A stretch of 64,000 nucleotides of DNA from GCA-2732755 sp965228265 (GCA_965228265.1 OZ245804.1:1364001-1428000), one strand, 5' to 3'. Positions 52,154-64,000 are shown, counted from the first letter of the stretch. Program-made: numbers and translations. The notes: a model not told the origin generated them from the sequence alone.

Positions 52154-53479
52154 ATCATGCCTCAGCGCCACGATCGGGTCCTGCTTCGAGGCTTTCATCG
52201 CCGGGTAGAGCCCGAAGATGAGCCCCGTCAGCGAGGCGACGGTAAACGCCACGACCATCGACCAGGGCGTCAGCGCAATCGGGGCCTGGACATCGGGTGG
52301 CACGAGCTTCCCGATCACGGGCCACTTGGGCAGTGTGGGGGTCAGCCAGCCGATCATCAGGCTCCCGCCCACGCCGACGCCGATGCCCACCAGCCCGCCG
52401 ATCATGCTCAGCACACCCGTCTCGACGAGGAACTGCCAGACGATGTGCTTGCGGGTCGCGCCGAGTGAACGGCGGATGCCGATCTCGCGTGTCCGCTCGG
52501 TGACGTTGGCGAGCATGATGTTCATAATCCCGATGCCGCCGACCAGGAGCGAGATCCCCGCGATCGCGCTGAGCGTGACGGTCCAGGTCAGCGCTTGGCG
52601 CCTTGCCTCTTCGAGCAGCTCGTAGGGCACGATCAGCCCGATGTCCTCCATCTTCGGGTGGCGCACCTCCAGCAATCGGCGCATGAGGTCGGCGTCGGTC
52701 AGCACGTCCTCGCGGTCGGCGCTCTGGACGTACACCTCGGCGACTTCGACCTCGCTTGCCTGGAACGTGCCCGAGCCGCGACGGACGACCATGTCGCCGA
52801 ACGTCGCGCGGGCGGTCGTCATCGGGATGTGGACATCAAGGTTCAGATCCCGCCCGACCAGAGCCGCCCCCGCACCGCCCGAGAGCCCGATCGGCGCGAG
52901 CACACCGATGACTCTGAAGGTTTTCTCGTCGATCCTGAGTGTCTCGCCGACCGGGTCTTCGAGGTGGAAGAACTCCTTGGCGATCTCCGATCCGATCACG
53001 CACACCATCGAGCGTCCGTCGAGGTCGGCCTGTGTGAGATACCGCCCGCGTTCGAGCTTGAGCTGGGCGACCTCGAACATGTCCGGCGTCGTGCCGTAGG
53101 CCTGGCTGGTCTTGCGTTTGTCGCCCCGGAGCACCTGCGAGCCCAGTTCCTTGAGTGGCACGATCGAGGTCGCGTGGGGGAAGGATTCCTCGATGACCGC
53201 CAGATCGGTGCGGGTGAGGCCGTACTTCGTGGAGAAGCTCTGGTTGCTCTGCCCCTGCTGGTCAGCCTGCGGCGGCTTCTGGGACCTGATGATGATGTTC
53301 CGGGCCCCCAGACGCTCGATCTGCATGAGCGCCTGTGCTTTTGAGCCTTCCCCGATGGAAACCATCGTCACGACCGCCGAGACGCCGATGATGATGCCGA
53401 GGGCGGTCAGAAACGACCGGAGCAGGTGCAGGCGCAGATTGGAGAGCCCAAGCCGAATGGTTTCGAGCAGGAACGTCAT
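52151..53479 (-). CDS. MacB-type ABC transporter permease
   Basis: The 442 residues start with a cytoplasmic helix and TM1 (LLRSFLTALGIIIGVSAVVTMVSIGEGSK, positions about 18-46), then a large periplasmic MacB_PCD domain (about 50-300), then three TMs including the FtsX-family segment GGIGIMNIMLANVTERTREI and ending LTGLIFGLYPAMKASKQDPIVALRHD. MacB-type transporters do mechanotransmission or export lipoproteins and peptides. No ATPase or membrane-fusion partner is adjacent. Start 53479 (MTFLLETIR) fits the family better than the in-frame GTG at 53512. The stop lies inside the heptamer repeat. Confidence 0.9.
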   Translation of the reverse strand: MTFLLETIRLGLSNLRLHLLRSFLTALGIIIGVSAVVTMVSIGEGSKAQALMQIERLGARNIIIRSQKPPQADQQGQSNQSFSTKYGLTRTDLAVIEESFPHATSIVPLKELGSQVLRGDKRKTSQAYGTTPDMFEVAQLKLERGRYLTQADLDGRSMVCVIGSEIAKEFFHLEDPVGETLRIDEKTFRVIGVLAPIGLSGGAGAALVGRDLNLDVHIPMTTARATFGDMVVRRGSGTFQASEVEVAEVYVQSADREDVLTDADLMRRLLEVRHPKMEDIGLIVPYELLEEARRQALTWTVTLSAIAGISLLVGGIGIMNIMLANVTERTREIGIRRSLGATRKHIVWQFLVETGVLSMIGGLVGIGVGVGGSLMIGWLTPTLPKWPVIGKLVPPDVQAPIALTPWSMVVAFTVASLTGLIFGLYPAMKASKQDPIVALRHD

Positions 53480-53569
53480 CTCGAATGGGATCCCCTTGAG
53501 CCGGGGGCGCACCGCGCCCGCAGGATGCTACCACCCAAACCCGCTCCGGTGGCGGCTGGGGGGCAACCG

Positions 53570-53875
53570 ATGACCTCAGTCCGCGTCACCCACGAGGAAG
53601 ACACCGCCCAGGGCTGGTCCCACCAGGTCGAGATCAAGTCAGGCGACCGCGAGCCCTTGCTCGTGACCGTTCGCCTGAGCTACCAGGATTACGAGTACTG
53701 GTCCGGCGGCGTCCGCCCGCCCGAACAGGTCACCGTCAGCCTCATCGAATGCCTCCTCGACCCGGGCGAGGACGCCAGTGTCCCAAGCCCGCTGCCCGAG
53801 AGCTTCGACGCCTCGACCGCCCGCAGGTGGATGCCCGGGCTCGACGGCTGCATCCGCTCCGGCTCGTGGCATTAG
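53570..53875 (+). CDS. small conserved-looking protein of unknown function
   Basis: The 101 residues (MTSVRVTHEEDTAQGWSHQV...) have no signal peptide or membrane segment. The sequence is acidic and alternates short strands and polar loops; I recognise no family. A run of six G residues before CAACCG provides a possible Shine-Dalgarno for the ATG. Codon use is like that of neighbouring genes, which supports coding. Its stop overlaps the stop of the convergent membrane protein by four bases (TTAG). Confidence 0.6.
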   Translation: MTSVRVTHEEDTAQGWSHQVEIKSGDREPLLVTVRLSYQDYEYWSGGVRPPEQVTVSLIECLLDPGEDASVPSPLPESFDASTARRWMPGLDGCIRSGSWH

Positions 53876-54606
53876 GACGCGCCCGTCTCGTCAGCGCCCA
53901 TCTCGTCAAAGTCAGTCTCGCCCTCGATCCGCGGAGTCGAGAACGTTGGCAGCGTGATCTCCGCCAACTCGAGCAGGTGGTACCGCACCGCGACGCGACC
54001 GGCGACACCCTCGGGCACCGCGAACGTCACACGCACACGCGCCGGGCCTTCAATCTGGAGATCATCGTCTTCGCTCGTCGTGCCCGCCTCGCCCACGCGC
54101 TCGGCATGGACCGCCCGCGCCTGCGGGATCGAGAAGACCGCCATCACGCCCTGTGATTTCGGATCGAGCACAACGCCCGGCTCCATGAGCGAGAAAAGCA
54201 CAGGGCACCATCGCCCGCCCCCGTCCTCCACCCTCTCGCGCGAGTCGGCGACACTCGCAGCGTCCGGGTGCACCGTCATCTCGAGACACACAAAGCGGTC
54301 GCCGAGCACCGAGAGATCGATGTCCTCGTCCTCGTTGTTGTCGAAGGCATTGGTGTCCGCGGGCGCTTGGCAGGGTGCGACGCCGTGCACCGTAACCGTT
54401 GCGCCGCGCAGCACGATGGACTGATCCTCGAGCGAGGATTGCAGCAGCCGCCGCGCCCCGAATTTGATCAGCGCGATCGCGAGCCAGACGAAGAAAAAGA
54501 ACGACCCCGGGATCAGGATGAGCCCGGCCCACCAGGGCAGCCATCGGCTGGCGATGATGATCGCGGTCATCGCCAGCAATACGAAAATGAGATACGCCTT
54601 GACCAT
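53872..54606 (-). CDS. membrane protein with a soluble beta-rich domain, unknown function
   Basis: The 244 residues have two N-terminal helices (MVKAYLIFVLLAMTAIIIAS and WAGLILIPGSFFFFVWLAIALI), then about 180 soluble residues. These contain a string of beta strands (VTVHGVAPCQAP; DRFVCLEMTVHPD; VLFSLMEPGVVLDP) and an acidic C-terminus. It could be a membrane-bound sensor or assembly factor; no family is recognised. It sits 12 bp downstream of the HIT gene, so it is probably in one operon with it. Confidence 0.7.
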   Translation of the reverse strand: MVKAYLIFVLLAMTAIIIASRWLPWWAGLILIPGSFFFFVWLAIALIKFGARRLLQSSLEDQSIVLRGATVTVHGVAPCQAPADTNAFDNNEDEDIDLSVLGDRFVCLEMTVHPDAASVADSRERVEDGGGRWCPVLFSLMEPGVVLDPKSQGVMAVFSIPQARAVHAERVGEAGTTSEDDDLQIEGPARVRVTFAVPEGVAGRVAVRYHLLELAEITLPTFSTPRIEGETDFDEMGADETGAS

Positions 54607-54618
54607 GTGCGTCCGAGT

Positions 54619-55083
54619 CTACCGCGAACCGAGCCGGGCCTCGATCTCGGCCCGGAGCCTCTCAAAGAGCCCGCGATGTGCACCGCCCGGATCGCAACTG
54701 GGTGAAGTCCCAAAGTCATACGCCTCAAACGGACCGAGTCGGCGTATCTCCGGATCTTCGCGAGCAAAGCGGGGGATCACGTGCGCGTGCAACTCGGGCG
54801 CCATGTTGCACAGGATCAGGTAGTTGATCCGCTCGGCATCCGTCGCCGCCAGGACCGCATCGCCCAGCAGCAGGAAGTCGGCCATGAACTGCGCACGCTT
54901 GTCTGCATCAAGATCGTTGACGCTCGGCACAACCGGATCGGGCAGGAGCACACAGCAGCCGGCGATCACCTCGGGCTGGTTGTCGTTCATGACCGCGTAC
55001 CCCGAGGGCATCTTGGCCAGCAGCAGCGGGTGATCGCCCGCTCGGCACTGTGCGACACGCGTTGAAATGATGTTGTTGCTCAT
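54619..55083 (-). CDS. HIT-family nucleotide hydrolase
   Basis: This 154-residue protein belongs to the histidine-triad family. Its HIT region is CNMAPELHAHVIPRF (about residues 92-106), of the HxHxxPR type, in which the third histidine of the canonical HxHxH is replaced. Such proteins hydrolyse dinucleoside polyphosphates or nucleotide-AMP conjugates. Upstream parts (GCCVLLPDPVVPSVNDLD; FMADFLLLGDAVLAATDAER) fit the fold. It is probably co-transcribed with the membrane protein that follows. Confidence 0.87.
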   Translation of the reverse strand: MSNNIISTRVAQCRAGDHPLLLAKMPSGYAVMNDNQPEVIAGCCVLLPDPVVPSVNDLDADKRAQFMADFLLLGDAVLAATDAERINYLILCNMAPELHAHVIPRFAREDPEIRRLGPFEAYDFGTSPSCDPGGAHRGLFERLRAEIEARLGSR

Positions 55084-55121
55084 AATGCTCCATCCCGGAC
55101 AGCCATCTGTATACTGCGTTC

Positions 55122-55826
55122 ATGAACATCGCACGCATCGTTCTCGCCGTTTGCATGGTATTGCTCGGAGCCCCGGCCGTGGCTCAGGGCGAATCCGACT
55201 CTGCAGAAACCGAATCACGCGACTACGTCTTCGTCTTCATCACGACGGGCGAGGCGACGGACCTCACGCCCGACCAGCAGCGCGAGGCCTTCGGCGGGCA
55301 TTTCTCGAACATGAAGCGCATGGCGGTGGCGGGTGACCTGCTCATCGCGGGCCCCTTCGGTCCGCCGCTGGCCGAGCCCGATCACCGGGGCTTGTTTGTC
55401 TTTGATGCCGAGACCATCGAAGAGGGCATGGCTCACGCCGAGACCGACCCGACCTACCAGGCCGGCGTGTTTAAGCTGACGCCGCACCTTCTGACGACGG
55501 CCGCGCCGCTCACCAAGCTCCACAAACTCGACATGAAGGCCCTCGAAGAACAGGGCGAGAACGCGCCCCCGGGCTCAAACGCCCGCAGCTACGTGCTCGC
55601 CTCGGCCCCGTTCGACGAGAAGCTCTGCGAAACAGCGGGCGAGGCCGAGGGCGTCCTGATCGCTGCCCGCCTGCACGGCTCGGGCGAGGACGAAACCGAC
55701 GAGATTCTCCTCTGGCTCGACGCAGAGAACGAGGAAGCCGCGAAGGAGATCACGGCCGAGCTCGATGGCGAGTGGACGCTGCACGGGTGGTTTGGGTCGA
55801 ATAGTGTGGCGAAGCTCACAATATGA
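55122..55826 (+). CDS. secreted protein with YCII-like domains
   Basis: The 234 residues begin with a signal peptide (MNIARIVLAVCMVLLGAPAVAQ). Residues of about 35-120 match the YCII ferredoxin-like pattern (YVFVFITTGEATDLTPDQQ; HFSNMKRMAVAGDLLIAGPF; HAETDPTYQAGVF). A second half (about 145-230: YVLASAPFDE ... LWLDAENEEAAKEITAEL) appears to repeat the fold in degenerate form. YCII proteins are normally cytoplasmic, so export is unusual. Function unknown. Confidence 0.75.
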   Translation: MNIARIVLAVCMVLLGAPAVAQGESDSAETESRDYVFVFITTGEATDLTPDQQREAFGGHFSNMKRMAVAGDLLIAGPFGPPLAEPDHRGLFVFDAETIEEGMAHAETDPTYQAGVFKLTPHLLTTAAPLTKLHKLDMKALEEQGENAPPGSNARSYVLASAPFDEKLCETAGEAEGVLIAARLHGSGEDETDEILLWLDAENEEAAKEITAELDGEWTLHGWFGSNSVAKLTI

Positions 55827-55880
55827 TCAATGGTCTTTCCAATCGGAGAAAGTTAGTAGCAGAAGTGGAGGAGATCTGAA

Positions 55881-56866
55881 GTGGTCGCAAGTGCACAGAT
55901 TCGTAACACGCCGGTTTGTGTGATCGATTTTGAAACCACTGGTCTGTCAGCCGGACGTGATCGAGTGGTCGAAGTGTCGGTGGTTCGGGTTGATCCTGGC
56001 GAAGAGCCGAAGCTGGTACTGGATACGCTTGTGAACCCGCAGCGTTCAGTGAAAGCGACAGACGTGCACGGAATCACTGACGAGGATGTGGCTGATGCCC
56101 CTCTCTTTGCAGATATCGCCGATCAGATTATTGAAGCGATCTCGGGTTCGGTAGTGGCGGCATACAACGTCTACTTTGACATGCGGTTCTTTCGGGACGA
56201 GATGGCTCGAGCGGGTTATCCAGTCGAAGTGCCCCACGTCTGTTTGATGTACATGCGTCCGTTGCTTGGTCTGGGTGGGCGCTGCCCGCTTGGGCAAGCG
56301 TGCTCGCAACACAGTATCCCTTACGAACCGAAGCACCACGCGTACATCGACGCCTATGCGGCCGGGCGGCTTGTGCCTCTCTATCTCGAAGAAGCTCAGC
56401 GAAACGGTATTTCGACGTACGCCGACCTCATGTCTCGCGGGTCTTACAAGTTTCTGAAGAGTCTTGAGTTGCCGTTGTTGTCCACGGATGGGGGGCGGCG
56501 TCGCGAAGATGGAGCTCCCAAAATTGTGAGCCGGGCAGCCGCGTTTGGCTTCGGATCAGCGGTAAAGCCGGCCGCGGCTGTTCGAACCAGTGAGCGTGAG
56601 GTGACCTGTGCAAAGTTGCATACGTATCAGAGTGCAATTCTTTCTGCGGTTGCGGATCGTGTGATCGAAGAGGAAGAAATCAGAGAGGTAGCGAAGCTGC
56701 AAAGAGGCCTTGGTCTCGAGAAAGGTCAGTTGCGAGCGGTGCATGCCTCGGTATTTTCTGCTGTCCTTGCAGATGCAATCGAGGATCGGTATCTCGACAA
56801 GCAGGAAGTCGAGGACCTGAGAAAGCTGCACGCCTGCCTGTCTGAACTGGGTTATGCGCCGGGTTG

Positions 56867-56870
<4 letters not shown>
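55881..56870 (+). CDS. DnaQ-like 3'-5' exonuclease with TerB-like C-terminal domain, atypical composition
   Basis: Residues 1-180 form a DEDDh exonuclease domain (VIDFETTGLSAGRDRVVEVS; VHGITDEDVADAP; AAYNVYFDMRFFRDE; KHHAYIDAYAAGRL), as in DNA polymerase III epsilon. A linker follows, then about residues 243-326 (ILSAVADRVIEEEEIREVAK ... AIEDRYLDKQEVEDLRKLHA) resemble a helical TerB-type domain with acidic loops. The GTG start has GGAGGAG upstream. Third codon positions are noticeably less G/C-rich than in neighbours, suggesting acquisition by transfer. Its stop overlaps that of uvrA (CTAG). Confidence 0.85.
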
Positions 56871-59950
<3,080 letters not shown>

Positions 59951-59992
59951 GCGGGCGATCCTAGCGCGCCCGAGGCTCCCCGTTGCCCCGGT

Positions 59993-60214
59993 TCAGGGCT
60001 GCTCGTTGGGCTTGCTCTCATCGGATGCCGACGTCTGCTGATCGGTCGGCTGGACCTGCTGGGATCGCTGCTGGGCCTCGTGTGCCTGCTTGGCCTGGTG
60101 CTGCTGAAAGACCTTCTGCTTCATCGACATGATCGCGCCGACGAGCACGATCCCGATGGCGATGCCCATGAAATAGGTCGCGATGTTGGAGATGGTTCTC
60201 TTGGTTAGCTTCAC
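59993..60214 (-). CDS. small single-pass membrane protein
   Basis: The 73 residues consist of a basic start (MKLTKRTISN), one membrane helix (about 12-30: TYFMGIAIGIVLVGAIMSM) and a Gln/Ser-rich soluble tail. The GTG start has no clear Shine-Dalgarno; the gene follows the GSCFA gene by 9 bp on the same strand, so translation may depend on coupling. No family is recognised, but the size and layout resemble small accessory membrane proteins. Confidence 0.6.
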   Translation of the reverse strand: MKLTKRTISNIATYFMGIAIGIVLVGAIMSMKQKVFQQHQAKQAHEAQQRSQQVQPTDQQTSASDESKPNEQP

Positions 60215-60223
60215 GTGCGGATG

Positions 60224-61801
60224 CTAGGCGGTCGCGTGGGCGGCCCCCGGCTTGGGCTCGGACACCTGCGCGGAGAGGTCCCCCGGATCGCCGTAGTGCT
60301 GCATGAAGGACCGCATGATCCGGTCCACCACCGGCCCGCGTTTGACGTGCCGGTTGTCGGGCTCGTAGGGCCAGTCGGGGGTGCGGACCGCCATCTCGTA
60401 GCTCGGGAAGTAGATCACCTCCGGGTGGTTCTGGCAGAACCAATGCAGGGCTGTTCGGAGTGTTGCCTTGCTCACCGCATCCGACACCACCGCGTGCCGG
60501 TCGAAGTATGTCGCCATTAACGGCACGGGGCTCAGCGTCACCACCAGCCTGAGCGAGGGGTTGTGCTCTCGCACGATCGCGTAAAACCGCTCGATGTCCG
60601 AGAGGCACTCGTCGACCGTCTGCAGCGCGTGCTCGTGCTTCTCCGTGTCCAGCACACCCGGAGGCGGGATGAGATAGAAACACCGCTTGTCCTGCTTGTT
60701 CCGCCAGACCTCGCTCAGACCGAGCGTCAGGATCAATACATCCGTCTCCGCCACCATCGCGCGCATCGCCGCGAAGTGCGCCGCACGCTCGGCGTGCATG
60801 TCCTTCTCGCTGGGCCAGCTGATGTACTTCCGGTACGGGTCGCAGAGCCTCCCGTTGACGTTCCACGTCGGCTCGACCGCCTCCATGCCGTAGAAGGCCC
60901 ACTCGGCGAGCTGGCGCACACTGCCCGTGTTGAACAGCGGCCCAGTCCGCAGCGAACCAAACGCTGCAAATGGCCCGTCCTCGAACTGGCAGAAGTTGTA
61001 CTCGTTCTCCAGGAGCCAGCTCCTGAAATTTGCTGCAAAGCAGCTCCCGATCACGCTCACGCGCGTCGTCTTGCTCACGAGCCCCGGCTCGGCGTGCGTC
61101 GCGAAGTCCTCCTCGCGCAGGTCCACGTTCGGGCGGTGACGATCGCCCGGGTAGATCTGGTGCGGCTTGAACATCTCGTCCAGCTCCCGCACCACCTGCG
61201 TGACGCCCACCTCGTACTCGGGTGTCAGCATCGTCCAGATCCGGCGCTCTTTCACGGGCTCGATCGCCGAGGGGGCGCTATGAGCCGACCGGGTCTGCTC
61301 GTCGGTCCGCTCACGCCCGAGATCATCGGTCACGCGACGCCGTCCGTCGGAGAGCCACTCGACCAGCTCACCGGCGAACTCCATCGCGTGCAACGTCGAC
61401 ATGGGCATGCCGTCGTACAACCTCTCGACCGGCACCCTGCCGTCCGACCACACGCGGGCACGCTTGGTCAGCTTGTCCTCGATCCAGTCCGAGCTGACAA
61501 GCACGAGCGCCACTTCGCTCGGATCGACGTCCTCGGGCTTTCTGAGCGGGATGCCCGAGATCTGCTCTCGGCCGGGTGAATCATCCAGGATCGCCAGCAC
61601 CCGCGGGCCACCCTCGATCTGGAGGACGTTCTTCATGAACCGCACGGTGTGCTGACCCCCGCCATAGATCGCGATGGGCCGATCGCCCGCCATGACACCC
61701 AGCCTGAGCCAGGTCTGGCGCCAGTACCCGGCCTTGAGCCAGCGGAAGGCGACTGCGGTCCTGTGGTCGTACTTGATCGGTGCGGAATGCTCGGCGGTCA
61801 T
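60224..61801 (-). CDS. GSCFA-domain protein
   Basis: The 525 residues have an N-terminal domain of about 170 residues with IAIYGGGQHTVRFM and VLAILDDSPGREQISGIPLR. This is a pattern like the NAD- or sugar-binding fold found in nucleotide-sugar and methyltransferase accessory domains. A GSCFA domain follows (VSVIGSCFAANFRSWLLE at about 249-266; LILTLGLSEVWRN; VVTLSPVPLMATYFDRHAVV), related to GDSL/SGNH hydrolases. GSCFA proteins are thought to act on polysaccharides or acyl groups; the substrate is unknown. It precedes the small membrane protein. Confidence 0.85.
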   Translation of the reverse strand: MTAEHSAPIKYDHRTAVAFRWLKAGYWRQTWLRLGVMAGDRPIAIYGGGQHTVRFMKNVLQIEGGPRVLAILDDSPGREQISGIPLRKPEDVDPSEVALVLVSSDWIEDKLTKRARVWSDGRVPVERLYDGMPMSTLHAMEFAGELVEWLSDGRRRVTDDLGRERTDEQTRSAHSAPSAIEPVKERRIWTMLTPEYEVGVTQVVRELDEMFKPHQIYPGDRHRPNVDLREEDFATHAEPGLVSKTTRVSVIGSCFAANFRSWLLENEYNFCQFEDGPFAAFGSLRTGPLFNTGSVRQLAEWAFYGMEAVEPTWNVNGRLCDPYRKYISWPSEKDMHAERAAHFAAMRAMVAETDVLILTLGLSEVWRNKQDKRCFYLIPPPGVLDTEKHEHALQTVDECLSDIERFYAIVREHNPSLRLVVTLSPVPLMATYFDRHAVVSDAVSKATLRTALHWFCQNHPEVIYFPSYEMAVRTPDWPYEPDNRHVKRGPVVDRIMRSFMQHYGDPGDLSAQVSEPKPGAAHATA

Positions 61802-61860
61802 GCCTCAGATATCGGCAGATCCGCGATGCGACCCCGAATACCGCGCGGCCGACGCGCCCG

Positions 61861-64000
61861 CTACCGCTTCTTCCGCTTCTTCGCGTGCACGCCCGGCATA
61901 CCCGCCGACTTGCCGTGGGCCTTCTTGCCCGTTTTCTTGGTCAGCTCCGAGCGCCGGACCTTGCCGCCCTCGCCCACCTTGCCCTCTCGGATGAGCTTGA
62001 TCTGATCGCGGAGCTGAGCCGCCTTCTCGAACTCGGTCTTCTCCGCCGCAGCCAGCATCTCTTCCTCGAGCTGGCGCACCAATTCCTCCGCCTCGAATGC
62101 CTCGTCGCTCGCCCCGATGACCTCGCGGGCCGTGCGCCTCGCCTTGAGCTCCATCTCGATGCCCTGGCGGATGGCCTTCTCGACGGTCCTCGGCGTGATG
62201 CCGTGCTCTTTGTTGAACGCGATCTGCTTCTCGCGCCGGCGCTCCGTCTCCTCGATCGCGGCCTGCATCGCGGGCGTCACCTTGTCGGCGTACATGATGA
62301 CCTTCGCGTTCACGTTCCGAGCCGCCCGGCCCATCTGCTGGATCAGACTCGTCGGGCTCCGCAGGAATCCCTCCTTGTCCGCATCCAGAATGCACACCAA
62401 CGACACCTCGGGCAAATCGAGGCCCTCGCGAAGCAGGTTCACGCCAACCAGGACGTTGTACTCGCCCTTGCGCAGATCGGTGATGATCTCGGTCCGCTCG
62501 AGCGTGCTGATGTCGCTGTGCAGATACCGCGCCGAGATGCCCTGCTCGTCGAGATAGCTCGTCAGGTCCTCGCACAACCGCTTCGTGAGCGCGATGACCA
62601 GAATCCGCTCGCCCTTCTCCACACGCTCGGCGCAGCGTTCGAGCAGATCGGGCACCTGGCCGTCGGCGGGCTTGATCTCGATCTCCGGATCGACCAGCCC
62701 CGTCGGGCGGATCACCTGCTCGGCGACCTCGCCGCCCGTCTTCTCCAGCTCGTAAGGCCCGGGCGTGGCGCTCACGAACACCATCTGCGGCACAAACTGT
62801 TCGAACTCCTCGAACCGCAGGGGCCTGTTGTCCAGCGCCGAAGGCAGCCGGAACCCGTGATTCACGAGCACTTCCTTCCGCGCCTTGTCGCCGTTGAACA
62901 TCGCGCGGACCTGGGGCAAGGTCACGTGGCTCTCATCGATAATCAAAAGCCACTCGCCAAAGTTCGGGCGGAGCCGGCGCGCCTCCATGCTCGTCGGACG
63001 GACATTCGGGGGCAGCTCCTCGACATGCCGCACGTTCATCCCGGGTCGCTCGTCCGAGCCACTCGGCGGGGCGAAGTCGAAATAGTCCAAGAGCGTGTAC
63101 GGCGCCTCGCCCGGCATGCGCCCGTCCATGTACCTGCTGTAGTTCTCGATCCCGGAGCAGAAGCCGACCTCCTCCATCATCTCGAGGTCGTACTTCGTCC
63201 GCGCCAGCAGCCGCTGCGCTTCGAGCAGGTGCCCCGAGCCGCGGAGCTGCGTGACGCGCTCGTCGAGCTCGAGCCGGATGCCGTCGAGGGCGGCCTTCAT
63301 TTTATCCTCGGGCATCACATAGTGCACCGCGGGGAAGAGGAAGAACTGCGATTCCTCAGCGAGCAGCTCGCCCGTGAGCGGGTTGATCAATTCGACCTTC
63401 TCGATCTCGTCGCCGAACAGGTCGATGCGGACCGCGAACTGCTCGTAGGCGGGGAAGACGTCGATCGTGTCGCCCCGCACGCGGAACATGCCGCGCTGGA
63501 ACTCCATGTCCGCGCGCTTGTACTGCATGTCGTTGAGCGCCAGGAAGAACTCGCGCCGATCGAGGCGGTCGCCCTTGGTGATGGTCAGCACCTTGTTGCC
63601 ATACGCGTCCGGCGAGCCCAGACCAAAGATGCACGACACACTCGACACCACGATCGTGTCGCGTCGGCTCAGGATGTTGCTCGTCGCAGCCAGACGCAGC
63701 TGGTCGAGCTCATCATTGCGCCCGGCGTCTTTCTCGATGTAGATGTCCCGCTGGGGGATGTACGCCTCGGGCTGGTAATAGTCGTAGTAGCTGACGAAGT
63801 AGTTGACGCTGTTCTCGGGAAAGAGCTCCTTGAACTCCTCGAAAAGCTGGGCCGCCAGTGTCTTGTTGTGGCTCAGCACCAGCGTCGGGCGCTGGAGGCG
63901 CTGAATCAGGTGCGCCATCGTGAACGTCTTGCCCGTGCCCGTCGCGCCCAGCAGGCAGGAATAGCGTTCGCCCGAACGCACGCGGGCTTCGAGCGCCTCG
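61861..64000 (-). CDS. uvrB: excinuclease ABC subunit B (N-terminus beyond the window)
   Basis: The gene runs off the window edge; about 712 residues are visible. UvrB is the helicase-like damage-verification subunit. Visible parts are Walker A GATGTGKTFTMAH, the beta-hairpin region YYDYYQPEAYIPQRDIYIEK, helicase motifs (LLIIDESHVTLPQ; GVNLLREGLDLPEVSLVCI; QMGRAARN), and the C-terminal UVR domain (EELVRQLEEEMLAAAEKTEF) followed by a Lys/Arg-rich tail. A GTG at 63981 lies within the conserved core and is not the start. It works with UvrA, encoded in the same window. Confidence 0.97.
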   Translation of the reverse strand, partial: EALEARVRSGERYSCLLGATGTGKTFTMAHLIQRLQRPTLVLSHNKTLAAQLFEEFKELFPENSVNYFVSYYDYYQPEAYIPQRDIYIEKDAGRNDELDQLRLAATSNILSRRDTIVVSSVSCIFGLGSPDAYGNKVLTITKGDRLDRREFFLALNDMQYKRADMEFQRGMFRVRGDTIDVFPAYEQFAVRIDLFGDEIEKVELINPLTGELLAEESQFFLFPAVHYVMPEDKMKAALDGIRLELDERVTQLRGSGHLLEAQRLLARTKYDLEMMEEVGFCSGIENYSRYMDGRMPGEAPYTLLDYFDFAPPSGSDERPGMNVRHVEELPPNVRPTSMEARRLRPNFGEWLLIIDESHVTLPQVRAMFNGDKARKEVLVNHGFRLPSALDNRPLRFEEFEQFVPQMVFVSATPGPYELEKTGGEVAEQVIRPTGLVDPEIEIKPADGQVPDLLERCAERVEKGERILVIALTKRLCEDLTSYLDEQGISARYLHSDISTLERTEIITDLRKGEYNVLVGVNLLREGLDLPEVSLVCILDADKEGFLRSPTSLIQQMGRAARNVNAKVIMYADKVTPAMQAAIEETERRREKQIAFNKEHGITPRTVEKAIRQGIEMELKARRTAREVIGASDEAFEAEELVRQLEEEMLAAAEKTEFEKAAQLRDQIKLIREGKVGEGGKVRRSELTKKTGKKAHGKSAGMPGVHAKKRKKR

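Overview
This is a G+C-rich, densely packed bacterial chromosomal segment with strong G/C preference at third codon positions. The gene mix suggests a planctomycete, most likely class Phycisphaerae. It includes a Ser/Thr kinase with a planctomycete-style N-terminal module, a prepilin-like protein with an FTLIELLVVIAI N-terminus, Tat-exported Gfo/Idh/MocA oxidoreductase, large secreted proteins of unknown function, ECF sigma signalling and a GSCFA protein. PBP2 and RodA are also present, so the cell elongates with peptidoglycan. The assignment is an inference from gene content and was not tested by phylogeny.

Layout. 1-5,980: a membrane-protein fragment, an iodotyrosine-deiodinase-like nitroreductase, and an overlapping run of secreted protein, ECF sigma factor, one-TM protein and a 942-residue secreted protein. 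5,977-11,662: a long minus-strand run (prepilin-like protein, PQQ-type sugar dehydrogenase, cytochrome c lipoprotein, RecQ, BioY, methyltransferase). 11,704-15,475: membrane-anchored MsrB-MsrA fusion, zinc alcohol dehydrogenase, ammonium transporter. 15,543-21,273: a two-component block, with a PAS histidine kinase and response regulator facing a receiver-kinase hybrid followed by three single-domain receivers. 21,316-32,643: Gfo/Idh oxidoreductase, FabH, tRNA-Ser(GGA), PAP2 phosphatase, GT39 transferase, TruB, membrane proteins, LemA with an M48 protease, and FolE2.

32,703-37,062 is a translationally coupled PBP2-RodA-RsmG operon. 37,178-47,417 holds an esterase, a DinG-like helicase, a phosphohexomutase, a KAP-like membrane NTPase coupled to an ATP-grasp ligase, and UvrD/PcrA. 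47,437-55,826 holds an APC permease with a USP domain, a Ser/Thr kinase, translation initiation factor IF-3, a MacB-type permease and small proteins. 55,881-64,000 holds an exonuclease of atypical composition with a TerB-like tail, UvrA, a small membrane protein, a GSCFA protein and UvrB, which runs off the window. DNA repair is therefore well represented (RecQ, DinG, UvrD, UvrA, UvrB).

The most notable signals are these. infC appears to start at an AUC codon behind a good Shine-Dalgarno. Two copies of a palindromic element of about 90 bp share an identical 36-nt arm in inverted orientation, and both sit between convergent genes. An 11-unit heptamer repeat runs into a stop codon. The nitroreductase keeps the Glu/Tyr/Lys substrate triad of iodotyrosine deiodinase. 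The DinG-like helicase appears to lack one iron-sulfur ligand. The KAP-like NTPase/ATP-grasp pair is the best candidate for an undescribed system, although no function can be assigned from sequence alone.
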